Assembly (NCBI GenBank): GCA_964434165.1
Contig: CAYSUS010000020.1
Coordinates: 1 to 64,000 of the forward strand
Reading direction: 5' to 3'
Source of the DNA: CAYSUS01 sp964434165
Lineage (GTDB): Bacteria; Planctomycetota; Planctomycetia; Pirellulales; Thermoguttaceae
Length of the DNA stretch: 64,000 bases
Position 1 is the stretch's first letter. Each line of letters starts with the position of its first letter. Made by a program: the position numbers and the translations under genes. Positions 25,214-33,910 of this stretch are shown piece by piece. The notes beneath the pieces were generated by a model, which saw only the letters and a program-made list of their open reading frames with translations, was not told the DNA's origin and searched no databases.

Positions 25214-27034
25214 ATGAAACGCATCGGTGCGATCGCCGCCTTTGCCATCGTCGCGGCCTTGATTCCCGGAGCCGCTATCGCCGAAGCCCTCGTGCTGGCC
25301 GACGGCGGCAAGAGCGAGTTCCAGATCGTGGTTGCCGAAGAGGCCTCGCCGTCCACGAGGCACGCGGCCAAGGAGCTTCAGGCGTTCCTCGCCGAGATGA
25401 CCGGGGCCAAACTGCCGATCGTCTCCGACTCGGAGAAGCCGGGCCCCCACGAGATCGTTTTGGGCAGGAACGCCCACTTCGAGAAGCTCGGCCTGAAGAT
25501 CGACGTCGATGCGCTGGGCAAGGAAGGCTACGTGATCCGCACGGCCGGGCCGCACCTGGCGATCGTCGGGAGCGACGTCCGCGGCACGCTGTACGGCGTG
25601 TACGGCCTCCTGGAGGATCACCTGGGCTGCCGGTGGTTCGCCCCGGGCGTGAGCCGCATCCCCAAGTCGAAGAGGCTCGTGCTTGGGGCCACGAACGACC
25701 GGCAGGTCCCCGTGCTGGAGTACCGCGAGCCGTTCACGTACGACTGCTTCGACGGCGACTGGTGCGCGCGCAACCGCGTAAACTCCAGCGCCGCCCGGCT
25801 CGGCCCGCAGCACGGCGGCAAGGTCCGCTTTGGGAGCGGCTTCTTCGTCCACACCTTCAACCGGCTGGTGCCGCCGGAGAAGTACTATGACGCCCATCCC
25901 GAGTACTTCTCGCTGGTCAAGGGCAAGCGGCTGAAGGAGCGGTCGCAGCTCTGCTGCACCAACGAGGACGTGATCCGCCTGTGCACCGAGGGCATCCGCC
26001 GGGCGATGGCCGCCCAGCCCGACGCCACGGTGTTCTCCGTCTCGCAGAACGACTGGCACAACTACTGCGAGTGCGAGACGTGCCAGGCCCTGGCCAAGGC
26101 CGAGGGCTCTCAGATCGCGCCGGTGCTGGCCCTGGTCAACCGCGTGGCCCAGGCCGTGGAGAAGGACTACCCGGACAAGGCCGTGGAGACACTGGCCTAC
26201 CAGTGGACGCGCAAGCCGCCCAAGACGCTGCGGCCTCGCCCGAACGTAATCGTGCGCCTGTGCTCCATCGAGTGCTGCTTCTCCCACCCGTTGGCCACCT
26301 GCACGAGCAAGGCCAACGTGGAGTTCCGCCGCGACGCGCAAGGGTGGTCCCAGGTCTCCAAGCGGCTCTGGGTGTGGGACTACGTGACCGACTTCCGCCA
26401 CTACCTGCTGCCGTTCCCCAACCAGCGCGTGCGCAACGACAACATCCAGTTCTTCGTCGCGCACCACGTGACGGGCATCTTCGAGCAGGATTCGTACAAC
26501 TCGCCGCACAGCGAGCTGGCCGCGCTGGGCGGCTATCTGACGGCCAAGTTCCTCTGGAACCCCGAATACGACGAAGAGGAGGCCCTCACCGCGTTCCTCG
26601 ACGCCTATTACGGCAAGGCGGCCGGCAGCGTCCGAACGTATCTCGACCTGATTCACGACTACGTCGAGGAGAACGACATCCACGTGAGCATCTGGGCCCA
26701 CGTGGACAGCCCCCACCTGACCGACGCGATGCTCCTGGAGGCCGACGCCCTGTGGCAGCAGGCCGAGGAGCAGACGGCGCGTGAGCCGGCGGTGCAGAAA
26801 CGGGTGAAACTGGACCGGATGAGCGTGGATTACGCGATCGTGGAGCGAGCGCGCGAGGTCCTGTCCAAGGGGGCCAAGGCCGACGAGCCGCTGGTGGCGG
26901 CCGCGCGGCGGCGGTTCGGCCCGTTCACCGCGACGCTTGCGGCCAGCGGCGTTTCGCGCCTGCACGAGCACGTGGTGCTGGATGCGGCCGAGTACCGCGC
27001 CAAGCTGGGGGCCGCCCTGGGATTGGCGCCGTAG
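25214..27034 (+). CDS. Secreted DUF4838 glycoside-hydrolase-like protein
   Basis: A 606-residue protein with signal peptide MKRIGAIAAFAIVAALIPGA and a ribosome binding site AAAGGAG. The N-terminal region (TRHAAKELQAFLAEMTGAKLP, about 48-68, and GTLYGVYGLLEDHLGCRWFAPG, about 126-147) resembles the beta-alpha domain found before the catalytic barrel in GH20/GH67-type enzymes. The central DUF4838 barrel includes SVSQNDWHNYCECETC (about 276-291) and CTSKANVEF. The family is uncharacterised but occurs with carbohydrate degradation genes. It probably works with the two upstream genes on one polymer. Confidence 0.88.
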   Translation: MKRIGAIAAFAIVAALIPGAAIAEALVLADGGKSEFQIVVAEEASPSTRHAAKELQAFLAEMTGAKLPIVSDSEKPGPHEIVLGRNAHFEKLGLKIDVDALGKEGYVIRTAGPHLAIVGSDVRGTLYGVYGLLEDHLGCRWFAPGVSRIPKSKRLVLGATNDRQVPVLEYREPFTYDCFDGDWCARNRVNSSAARLGPQHGGKVRFGSGFFVHTFNRLVPPEKYYDAHPEYFSLVKGKRLKERSQLCCTNEDVIRLCTEGIRRAMAAQPDATVFSVSQNDWHNYCECETCQALAKAEGSQIAPVLALVNRVAQAVEKDYPDKAVETLAYQWTRKPPKTLRPRPNVIVRLCSIECCFSHPLATCTSKANVEFRRDAQGWSQVSKRLWVWDYVTDFRHYLLPFPNQRVRNDNIQFFVAHHVTGIFEQDSYNSPHSELAALGGYLTAKFLWNPEYDEEEALTAFLDAYYGKAAGSVRTYLDLIHDYVEENDIHVSIWAHVDSPHLTDAMLLEADALWQQAEEQTAREPAVQKRVKLDRMSVDYAIVERAREVLSKGAKADEPLVAAARRRFGPFTATLAASGVSRLHEHVVLDAAEYRAKLGAALGLAP

Positions 27035-27107
27035 GGACGCGGCACACGGGGGTGCGCGGGAGCGAATCGCGTGCCGAAAACGGCGCCGCCGGGGCCGAAG
27101 AAACGCC

Positions 27108-27136
27108 TTTACACAATCCGGCCGATTGCGAATAAT
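27108..27136 (+). promoter_or_regulatory. Promoter of greA
   Basis: TTTACA (27108-27113) and AATAAT (27131-27136) are separated by 17 bp, and both differ from consensus by one base. The predicted transcript starts near 27143 and contains the hairpin at 27160-27202 before greA. Confidence 0.6.
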
Positions 27137-27159
27137 GGGAGGCAATCGAGGATCGAACT

Positions 27160-27202
27160 AGGCGACCGCGGCCCCAAAAGGCCAGTCGGTCGCCTCTTTT
27201 TT
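27160..27202 (+). terminator. Intrinsic terminator/attenuator in the greA leader
   Basis: AGGCGACCG (27160-27168) pairs with CGGTCGCCT (27187-27195), and GGCC (27170-27173) with GGCC (27180-27183) around a CCAAAA loop; a run of six T follows (27197-27202). It lies between the predicted greA promoter and the greA ribosome binding site, so it could stop most greA transcripts early. It may alternatively terminate the upstream DUF4838 transcript. Confidence 0.75.
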
Positions 27203-27226
27203 CGCCTGTTGGTTGGAGTTGCTAGC

Positions 27227-27703
27227 ATGTCGGATCGCATCCCCATGACCCGAGCCGGGTACGACAAGCTCAAGGCCGAGTTGGACCGCATGGAGACCGT
27301 GGAGCTGCCCGAGATTCTGGAGCGGCTGGCCGCCGCCCGGGCCGAGGGCGACCTGAGCGAGAACGCCGAGTACGAGGGCGCGCAGGAGAGCCGGCAGCTC
27401 ATGGAGGCCCGCATCAACGAGCGCCGCGACCGGCTTTCGCGGGCGGCCATCATGGACGGGGCGAAGGTCAACAAGGACGAAGTCGGCTTCGGGGCCACGG
27501 TCATCCTCAAGGACCTCGACTTCGGCGACCAGGAGGAGTACACGCTGGTCGGCGCCGGCGAGGAGGACTACGACGCGGGCAGGATCCTCGTCACGAGCCC
27601 GCTGGCCCAGGGCCTGGTGGGCCGGAAGGTCGGCGAGAAGCCGGAGATCGAGGTGCCCCAGGGCACGCTGCGCTTCGAGGTCCTCGACATCCGCTACGAG
27701 TAG
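27227..27703 (+). CDS. greA: Transcription elongation factor GreA
   Basis: A 158-residue protein of normal GreA length. The N-terminal coiled coil (MTRAGYDKLKAELDRMETVE, 6-25) carries the tip motif EGDLSENAEYEGA (about 42-54) with the acidic residues that stimulate cleavage by RNA polymerase. The C-terminal FKBP-like domain contains LVGRKVGEKPEIEVPQG. It rescues backtracked polymerase. The ATG at 27227 was chosen because family similarity starts there; the longer frame upstream runs through the leader hairpin. Confidence 0.97.
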   Translation: MSDRIPMTRAGYDKLKAELDRMETVELPEILERLAAARAEGDLSENAEYEGAQESRQLMEARINERRDRLSRAAIMDGAKVNKDEVGFGATVILKDLDFGDQEEYTLVGAGEEDYDAGRILVTSPLAQGLVGRKVGEKPEIEVPQGTLRFEVLDIRYE

Positions 27704-27798
27704 CAGGCGCGCTGAGTAGGTAGGCACGCTCCGTGTGCCGTTTACGTGCGCAATGAACCCTTCACCGACAAGGCGGACGGCACTGCGGAGAACGCCTG

Positions 27799-29208
27799 CT
27801 ACCCTTCCAGCCAGCTCCGCTCGATCTGCTCCAGCGTCCTGCCCTTGGTCTCGGGCACGAAGCGCAGCACGAAGACCAGCGACACGGCGCACATCGCGGC
27901 GTAGGTCCAGAAAGTAGCCGGGTGCTTCAGATGCTCGAACATCCAGGGCACGGTCTGGCTCACGGCGAAGCAGGCGATCCATAGCGCCACGGTGGCCACG
28001 GCCATGGCGCGGCCGCGGGTCCGCGTGGGGAAGATCTCCGAGAGGAAGACCCAAACCACCGGTCCCATGGCCACGGCGAACGAGGCGACGTAGGCCAGCG
28101 TGAAGGCGAAGACCCATGCCGAAGAGAGCTCCAGTCGGAACGAGAGGCCCAGCAGCACGAGCGTCACGCCCATCGCCGCCGAGGTGACGAGCATCAGCGG
28201 CCGCCGACCCCACCGGTCCACGACCCAGATTGCCACGAGCGTGAACAGCAGGTTGACCGCCTGGACGGCCACCGTCTGCAACAGGGCCTGCGTGGCGCTC
28301 ACGTCCGCTCCCGAGCTGCGGAAGATGCTCGGCGCGTAGTACATCACCGCGTTGATGCCCGTCACCTGCTGGAGCACGGCCATCACCACGGCGATCGCCA
28401 GGGCCACGCGGATGCCCGGCTGGAACAGCTCCGAAAACGAGCCGCTCTCCTGGGCGATCGTCTCCTTGATCTCCTGCATCTGCGCCCGGGCCTGCTCCGG
28501 GCCGCCGATGCGGGCGAGGATGGCCGTGGCCTCGGCCTCGCGTCCCTGTTTGGTCAGCCACCGCGGGCTCTCCGGCACGATCAGCAGGCAGAGGAAGAAC
28601 AGCGCGGCCGGCAGCGTTTCGGAGCCGAACATCCATCGCCATCCGGTCGTGACGTTCCACTCCTCCGACGGGGCCGACTGGGCGATCAGCCAGTTGACCA
28701 CGGCGATCACGAGCATGCCCGTGATGATCGTGATCTGGTTGAGTGAGACCAGTCGACCTCGAATCCGCGCCGGGGCGACCTCGGCGATGTACAGGGGCGA
28801 GAGCATCGAGGCCATGCCCACGCCCAGTCCGCCGAGGAACCGGGCCAGCACGAGCTCGGTCAGGTTGCGGGGCAGGGCCGAGGCGACCGCGGACCCGGCG
28901 AACAGCGCGGCGGAGAAGAGCAGGATCCGCTTGCGGCCGAAGCGATCGCTCAACGGCCCGGCCAGGGCGGCCCCGATCATGCAGCCGACCAGGACGTTGG
29001 AGACGGCCCAACCCTTGGCGACCGGCCCGAGTGCGAAGCGGACCTCGAGGAAGTCGATCGCCCCGGCGATCACCGCCGTGTCGTAGCCGAAAAGCAGCCC
29101 GCCCAGCGCGGCCACCGAGGCCAACAGCCACACGTAGGCGAGGCTTCCGCCGCTTGCGTCCGTCGCATAGAGGCCGTCTTCGCTGGTCGGCTGGGGCATC
29201 GTCGTCAT
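27799..29208 (-). CDS. Sugar-porter MFS transporter
   Basis: A 469-residue protein with 12 predicted membrane segments. Sugar-porter signatures are clear: DRFGRKRILL after TM2, PESPRWL before the central loop, GRRPLML after TM8 and PETKGRTLEQIE at the C-terminus. QQVTGINAVMYYAP in TM7 is the substrate-region motif. It likely imports a hexose or pentose by proton symport in the inner membrane. It is convergent with greA and divergent from the URO-D-like gene, and is close to the secreted carbohydrate genes whose products it could take up. Confidence 0.92.
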   Translation of the reverse strand: MTTMPQPTSEDGLYATDASGGSLAYVWLLASVAALGGLLFGYDTAVIAGAIDFLEVRFALGPVAKGWAVSNVLVGCMIGAALAGPLSDRFGRKRILLFSAALFAGSAVASALPRNLTELVLARFLGGLGVGMASMLSPLYIAEVAPARIRGRLVSLNQITIITGMLVIAVVNWLIAQSAPSEEWNVTTGWRWMFGSETLPAALFFLCLLIVPESPRWLTKQGREAEATAILARIGGPEQARAQMQEIKETIAQESGSFSELFQPGIRVALAIAVVMAVLQQVTGINAVMYYAPSIFRSSGADVSATQALLQTVAVQAVNLLFTLVAIWVVDRWGRRPLMLVTSAAMGVTLVLLGLSFRLELSSAWVFAFTLAYVASFAVAMGPVVWVFLSEIFPTRTRGRAMAVATVALWIACFAVSQTVPWMFEHLKHPATFWTYAAMCAVSLVFVLRFVPETKGRTLEQIERSWLEG

Positions 29209-29365
29209 CCTCTCGGTGCGGACTGTGGCACGCGTCGGGCCATATCGTAGCCTCCGCCGCGCAGGGTTGACAAGCCGCCCGCTGCGGCATCAAATCGTGG
29301 CAGTCGCCCCCCGCGCCCCGTGCGGATCGTGCTCTGCGCCGCGCCTTCCAGCCCCAGCTGTCGCC

Positions 29366-30637
29366 ATGAATTCCCGCCAGCGCGTCACCAAGGCGCTCGA
29401 TCACGAAGAGCCCGATCGCGTGCCCCTCGATCTGGGCGCCAGCCCGGTCACCGGGATGCACGTCAGCAGCGCGTACCAGTTGCGCCAGGCCCTGAAGCTC
29501 GACCCGCCCGGCACGCCGGTGAAGGTCACCGAGCCCTACCAGATGCTCGGCGAGATCGCCCCGGACCTTCAGGACGCCCTGGGGGTGGACGTCGTCGGGC
29601 TGGGCGGCCCGCGGACGATGTTCGGGTTCGAGAACAAAGGCTGGAAGCCCTGGACGCTGTTCGACGGAACGCCCGTGCTCGTGCCCGAGGGCTTCAACAC
29701 CGACCCGGAGCCCAACGGCGACATCCTCATGTATCCCGAGGGCGACCGCGCGGCGCCGCCCAGCGGCCGCATGCCCAGGGGGGGCTATTACTTCGACACC
29801 ATCGTGCGCCAGGAGCCGATCGACGAAGAGAACCTCAACGTGGAGGACAACCTCCAGGAGTTCGGCCCCGTGAGCGACGACGACCTGGCCCACTTCGCCG
29901 CGGAGGCCGACCGGCTGCACCGCGAGACGGACCGGGCCGTGCTGGCCAACTTCGGGGGCACGGCCTTCGGCGACATCGCTCTGGTGCCCGTGCCGTGGGT
30001 GAAACACCCCCGCGGCATACGCGACATCGAGGAGTGGTACGTCAGCACGGCTGCCCGGTTCGACTACGTGTATGAGGTCTTCCAGCGGCAGTGCGAGATC
30101 GCGCTTTCGAACCTGGCGAAGATCTACGACGCCGTGGGCGACCGCGTCGCCGCCGTATTCATCACGGGCACCGACTTCGGCACGCAAAGCGGGCCGTTCA
30201 TCAGTTGCCAGAGCTACCGCAGGCTGTACCAGCCGTTCCACCGCAGGGTGAACGACTGGGTCCACGAGAACACCCCGTGGAAGACGTTCATCCACTCCTG
30301 CGGCTCGATCGTGCAGCTGCTGCCCGACATCGTCCAGGCCGGCTTCGACATCGTCAACCCGGTGCAGTGCTCGGCCGCGGGCATGGACCCGCGGGCCCTC
30401 AAACAGCGCTTCGGCGGAGATGTCACGTTCTGGGGCGGCGGGGTGGATACCCAGAAGACGCTGCCCTTCGGCACGCCCGAGGAGGTCCGCCGCGAGGTCC
30501 GCGAGCGGATCGAGGTCTTCGGGCGCGGCGGCGGGTTCGTGTTCAACACGGTGCATAACGTGCAGGCGAACACTCCGGCCGAGAACCTCGTGGCCATGTA
30601 CGAGACGGTTCGCGATCGTCCGTTGGGTCGGCGATGA
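29366..30637 (+). CDS. Uroporphyrinogen decarboxylase-fold protein
   Basis: A 423-residue member of the URO-D superfamily. The N-terminus MNSRQRVTKALDHEEPDRV is typical of the methyltransferase-like branch, and FIHSCGSIVQLLPDIVQAG (about 310-328) carries the HxC zinc-site motif of corrinoid methyltransferases. NPVQCSAAGMDP and NTVHNVQANTPAEN complete the barrel. It is unlikely to be true HemE, which lacks HxC and has an RQAGR motif near the N-terminus. Its stop overlaps the HAD gene as ATGA, so the two are translated together. The substrate is unknown. Confidence 0.8.
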   Translation: MNSRQRVTKALDHEEPDRVPLDLGASPVTGMHVSSAYQLRQALKLDPPGTPVKVTEPYQMLGEIAPDLQDALGVDVVGLGGPRTMFGFENKGWKPWTLFDGTPVLVPEGFNTDPEPNGDILMYPEGDRAAPPSGRMPRGGYYFDTIVRQEPIDEENLNVEDNLQEFGPVSDDDLAHFAAEADRLHRETDRAVLANFGGTAFGDIALVPVPWVKHPRGIRDIEEWYVSTAARFDYVYEVFQRQCEIALSNLAKIYDAVGDRVAAVFITGTDFGTQSGPFISCQSYRRLYQPFHRRVNDWVHENTPWKTFIHSCGSIVQLLPDIVQAGFDIVNPVQCSAAGMDPRALKQRFGGDVTFWGGGVDTQKTLPFGTPEEVRREVRERIEVFGRGGGFVFNTVHNVQANTPAENLVAMYETVRDRPLGRR

Positions 30638-31554
30638 CGTCCGATTGCCACGAGGAAGACTACCGGCGAGTGGTGGCCGAGGTCGGGCCGACGGAGCTGC
30701 TGCCCGGCACCTCGATCGAGATCGTGCGCCGGCCCTCCTTCTCCCACCCGCCGCGCCACGGGCTGTTCGATTTCGACGGCACGCTGAGCCTGATCCGCGA
30801 GGGGTGGACCGCGGTGATGATCCCGATGATGGTCGAGACGCTCCGCGCCACAGGCACGGCCGAGACGGACGAGGAGCTGCGCGCGGTCTGCGAGGAGTTC
30901 GTCACGCACCTGACCGGCAAGCAGACCATCTACCAGATGATCCGCCTGGCCGACGAGGTGCGGCGCCGAGGGGGTACGCCTGAAGAGCCGCTGGTGTACA
31001 AGAGACGGTATCTCGACTTGCTCCACGCGCGGATCGACACGCGACACGCACGGCTCCGCAGCGGCCGGGGCGACGCGAGCGAGATGCTCGTGCCGGGCTC
31101 GCTCGATCTGCTCGACGGGCTGAAGGCCCGCGGGGTCTCGCTCTACCTGGCCAGCGGAACCGACGAGCCGTTCGTCCTCGAGGAAGCTCGCTTGCTGGGG
31201 CTGGAGCCCTACTTCGGGGACCATGTGTACGGGGCGGTGGACGACTACCGAGCCTTTTCCAAGGCCCGGGTGGTCGAGCGGATCCTCCGCGAGAACCGGG
31301 TCGAGGGAGCGTCGCTGGTCGGTTTCGGCGACGGGTACGTGGAGATCGAGAACGTCAAGGCCGTGGGCGGCATCGCCGTGGCCGTGGCCAGCGACGAAGC
31401 CGAGCGCAGCGGACAACCGGACCCCTGGAAGCGCGACCGCCTGATCGGGGCCGGCGCCGACATCGTCATTCCCGATTACCAGGACCACCGCTGCCTGCTC
31501 GAGTATTTGTGGGGGGCGTCCGGGCAGCACGAAACGGGGCAAGAGAGAGATTGA
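30634..31554 (+). CDS. HAD-superfamily phosphatase
   Basis: A 306-residue hydrolase. Motif I is LFDFDGTLS (about 44-52), motif II LYLASGTDEP (about 169-178) and motif IV region GFGDGYVEIENVKAVGG (about 230-246). The cap is alpha-helical between motifs I and II, as in phosphoglycolate-phosphatase-type enzymes. The gene overlaps the URO-D-like stop by 4 nt and leads toward X1, a kinase and an isomerase. In a heptose-type pathway a HAD phosphatase (GmhB role) would act between kinase and nucleotidyltransferase; that job is only inferred here. Confidence 0.85.
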   Translation: MTSDCHEEDYRRVVAEVGPTELLPGTSIEIVRRPSFSHPPRHGLFDFDGTLSLIREGWTAVMIPMMVETLRATGTAETDEELRAVCEEFVTHLTGKQTIYQMIRLADEVRRRGGTPEEPLVYKRRYLDLLHARIDTRHARLRSGRGDASEMLVPGSLDLLDGLKARGVSLYLASGTDEPFVLEEARLLGLEPYFGDHVYGAVDDYRAFSKARVVERILRENRVEGASLVGFGDGYVEIENVKAVGGIAVAVASDEAERSGQPDPWKRDRLIGAGADIVIPDYQDHRCLLEYLWGASGQHETGQERD

Positions 31555-31724
31555 CCACGGAGACGGGGAGGGCCCCGAGAGGATGAACTGGGGGCATTGT
31601 GCGTCCCAAGGCGGACTGCAAGGTGCCGCCGAACTCCGCAGTGACGATCCCCCTTGTCTCGTCTCCGTGTCCTCCGTGTCTCCGTGTTGAATCCCCTTCC
31701 TGCCTGCGATCGCCGAGGACTTGC
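31555..31724. repeat. Intergenic imperfect inverted repeat before X1
   Basis: The 170-bp gap starts with CCACGGAGACGGGG (31555-31568) and ends with TCTCCGTGTCCTCCGTGTCT-type sequence (31662-31687) in inverted orientation. It resembles degenerate intergenic repeats of other gaps. No promoter is obvious; X1 may be expressed from upstream. Confidence 0.55.
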
Positions 31725-32735
31725 ATGCCCTTTGAGCAGTTCGATCGAAGCCGCCTGAAGCTGAGGCCGCTTGCCGAGCGGGTCCACGACCTGGATCGCT
31801 CGTGCCTGGTGTACCCCGACTCGCCGCGCGAGCCGTTCGACCACCCGGCACTGGGCGTGCTCGCCCAGCGGATCGTCCAGGCATCGCGCGCGGAGAGGGC
31901 CGTGATCTTCTTCTGCGGGGCGCACGTGCTGCGCAAGGGGAACGGGCCGCTGTTGATTGACCTCATGGAGCGGGGCCTGCTGGGGCACGTGGCGCTGAAC
32001 GGGGCCGGGGCGATCCACGACTTCGAGCTGGCCATGATCGGAGCCACCTGCGAGAGCGTCGCCCGATACGTGTCCGAAGGACAGTTCGGCCTGTGGCGCG
32101 AGACGGGGCGCATCAACCGCGTTGCCGCCGAGGGGCACCGCGACGGCATCGGGCTGGGCGAGGCCCTGGGCCGCGACGTCGAGCGCGAGCAGTTGCCTTT
32201 TCGCCAGACCAGCGTCCTGGCGGCCGGGTATCGGCTGGGCGTGCCGGTCACGGTGCACGTGGGTATCGGCCTGGACATCGTCCACGAGCATCCCAACTGC
32301 GACGGCGCCGCGGTGGGCGCGACCTCGTACGCCGACTTCCTCGTCCTCACGCAGAGCGTCACACGTCTGGAGGGCGGCGTCCTGCTGAACATCGGCTCGG
32401 CCGTGGCCGGCCCCGAGGCGTACCTGAAGGCCCTGGCCATGGCCCGCAACGTCGCCCACCAGCGCGGCGAGTCGATCCGCCGCTTCACCACGGCGGTGTT
32501 CGACCTGCCCGAGCTGGGCACGGAGCTCCGCGCCGAGGCCCCCAAGACCGATCCGCGTTACTACTTCCGCCCTTACAAGACGATCCTCGTGCGGACCGTG
32601 GCCGACGGCGGCGAGAGCCACTACGTGCAGGGAGACCACGCCGCGACCGTGCCGGCGCTCTACGACCGGATCGTCGCCGCCGCGGAGAAGCTCCCCAGGC
32701 TTCCGAGGTCTTCGAGACTTCGGAAGTCTCCTTGA
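31725..32735 (+). CDS. Uncharacterised protein X1, paralogue of X2
   Basis: A 336-residue cytoplasmic protein without signal or membrane segment. Conserved blocks shared with X2 (34584-35561) are HVALNGAGAIHDFELAMIG (about 91-109), FGLWRETGRIN, VPVTVHVGIGLDIVHEHPN (about 179-197) and LNIGSAVAGPEAYLKALAM (about 222-240). The Gly-rich blocks suggest a nucleotide or cofactor-binding Rossmann-like fold, perhaps distantly like deoxyhypusine synthase. The last 12 residues (PRLPRSSRLRKSP) are encoded by a family-B palindrome. It is followed by a sugar kinase and an isomerase. I do not recognise the family. Confidence 0.75.
   Translation: MPFEQFDRSRLKLRPLAERVHDLDRSCLVYPDSPREPFDHPALGVLAQRIVQASRAERAVIFFCGAHVLRKGNGPLLIDLMERGLLGHVALNGAGAIHDFELAMIGATCESVARYVSEGQFGLWRETGRINRVAAEGHRDGIGLGEALGRDVEREQLPFRQTSVLAAGYRLGVPVTVHVGIGLDIVHEHPNCDGAAVGATSYADFLVLTQSVTRLEGGVLLNIGSAVAGPEAYLKALAMARNVAHQRGESIRRFTTAVFDLPELGTELRAEAPKTDPRYYFRPYKTILVRTVADGGESHYVQGDHAATVPALYDRIVAAAEKLPRLPRSSRLRKSP
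32699..32730. repeat. Family-B palindrome at the 3' end of X1
   Basis: GGCTTCCGAGGTCTTCGAGACTTCGGAAGTCTC, a slightly degenerate copy. It is read in frame as the C-terminal tail of X1 (LPRSSRLRKSP) before the TGA at 32733. Confidence 0.88.
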
Positions 32736-32747
32736 ATAGCCACGCCC

Positions 32748-32780
32748 AGACTGCCGAAGTCTTGAAGAGTTCGGAAGTCT
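32748..32780. repeat. Family-B palindrome between X1 and the kinase
   Basis: AGACTGCCGAAGTCTTGAAGAGTTCGGAAGTCT with a few mismatches. It ends 13 nt before the kinase ATG and overlaps the place where the ribosome binding site should be, so the hairpin could affect translation of the kinase. Confidence 0.85.
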
Positions 32781-32793
32781 CCCAACGGACAGC

Positions 32794-33849
32794 ATGAAGA
32801 CCCTCACCCACATGCCGCCCGAGCGCCTCGCGGAGCTCGTAGCCCGCTTCCCCCAGGTGCGCGTGGCCGTGCTGGGCGACTACTTCCTCGACAAGTACGT
32901 GGATGTCGATCCGCACCTGGCCGAGGTGAGCCTGGAGACCGGCAAGACCGCGCATCAGGTCGTGGCCGTGCGCCACAGCCCGGGCGCGGCCGGCACCGTG
33001 GTGTGCAATCTGGCGGCGCTTGGCGCCGGGACCATTGAAACGATCGGTTTCACGGGCGACGACGGCGCGGCGTACGAGCTCCGCCAGGACCTGGCCGCGT
33101 TGGGCTGCTCGACCGAGCATCTGGCGTGCGATCCGACGCGGAAGACACCCACGTACCTGAAACCCCGCGACGCGACCGAGCCGGGCCTGGCCGGCGAGCA
33201 CAGCCGCTACGACACGAAGAATCGCGACGCCACCACCCCGGCCACGGAGCGGCGGATTCTCCAGTCGCTCGACGCGGTCCTTCCGCAGGTCGAGGCGGTG
33301 ATCGTCATGGACCAGGTCGAGCAGGACGGCTGCGGCGCGGTCACCCCAGCGGTCCGTGAGGCCCTCGCCGACCGCGCGGAGCGATCGCCGCCGATCGTGT
33401 TCTGGGCCGACAGCCGCCGCCGCATCCGTGCGTTCCGCCAGGTGATCATCAAGCCCAACCAGTTCGAGGCGGTGGGCATCGAGAACCCGGCCCCCGATTC
33501 CACCGTGCCCGTCGAGCGGCTGGCTCAGGCCGTGGCGGAGCTTCGCGCGCAGACCGGCGCACCAATTTGCGCCACGCGCGGGGCGGAAGGCATGCTGATC
33601 AGCGATCCCGAGCCGACCCTCGTGCCGGGCGTGCGCGTGGGGGGGCCGACCGATCCGACAGGGGCCGGCGACAGCGTGACCGCCGGGGCCGTGCTCGCCC
33701 TCTCCGCGGGGGCCACCCTCGCCGAGGCCGCCCTGGTGGGGAACCTCGTGGCCTCGATCACCGTACAGCAACTGGCCACCACGGGCACCGCCCGGCCCGA
33801 CGAGCTCCCGCCGCGGCTCGCCCTGTGGCAGTCGCAACAATCGACGTAG
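32794..33849 (+). CDS. PfkB-family sugar kinase, HldE/RfaE type
   Basis: A 351-residue ribokinase-fold kinase. The N-terminal GDYFLDKYVDVDP (about 28-40) matches the opening of heptose-7-phosphate kinases (RfaE/HldE domain I), and the C-terminal DPTGAGDSVTAG (about 286-297) is the PfkB catalytic motif with the base Asp. GAAGTVVCNLAALGA is the substrate-side element. It probably phosphorylates a sugar phosphate at C1. No nucleotidyltransferase domain is attached. The neighbours, a GmhA-type isomerase and X1/X2, point to a heptose-like sugar route. Confidence 0.85.
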   Translation: MKTLTHMPPERLAELVARFPQVRVAVLGDYFLDKYVDVDPHLAEVSLETGKTAHQVVAVRHSPGAAGTVVCNLAALGAGTIETIGFTGDDGAAYELRQDLAALGCSTEHLACDPTRKTPTYLKPRDATEPGLAGEHSRYDTKNRDATTPATERRILQSLDAVLPQVEAVIVMDQVEQDGCGAVTPAVREALADRAERSPPIVFWADSRRRIRAFRQVIIKPNQFEAVGIENPAPDSTVPVERLAQAVAELRAQTGAPICATRGAEGMLISDPEPTLVPGVRVGGPTDPTGAGDSVTAGAVLALSAGATLAEAALVGNLVASITVQQLATTGTARPDELPPRLALWQSQQST

Positions 33850-33857
33850 AAGCGCCA

Positions 33858-33890
33858 AGACTTCCGAAGTCTTCAAGACTTCGGAAGTCT
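33858..33890. repeat. Family-B palindrome between kinase and SIS gene
   Basis: AGACTTCCGAAGTCTT joined through one base to its reverse complement: the best copy, perfect over 33 nt apart from the centre. It begins 8 nt after the kinase stop. Confidence 0.93.
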
Positions 33891-33910
33891 GACACAGGAG
33901 CACCAGCGCC

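Noticed and set aside
24602..27145. 847-residue minus-strand open frame
   Set aside because: It is antisense to the beta-helix and DUF4838 genes, both of which have signal peptides and recognisable domains. High GC content leaves the opposite strand open.
27158..30556. 1132-residue minus-strand open frame
   Set aside because: It overlaps greA and the URO-D-like gene on the other strand and runs through the MFS gene in another frame. No domain is recognisable.
29366..30637. URO-D-like gene as hemE
   Set aside because: It lacks the heme-pathway N-terminal motif and has the HxC zinc motif of the methyltransferase branch.
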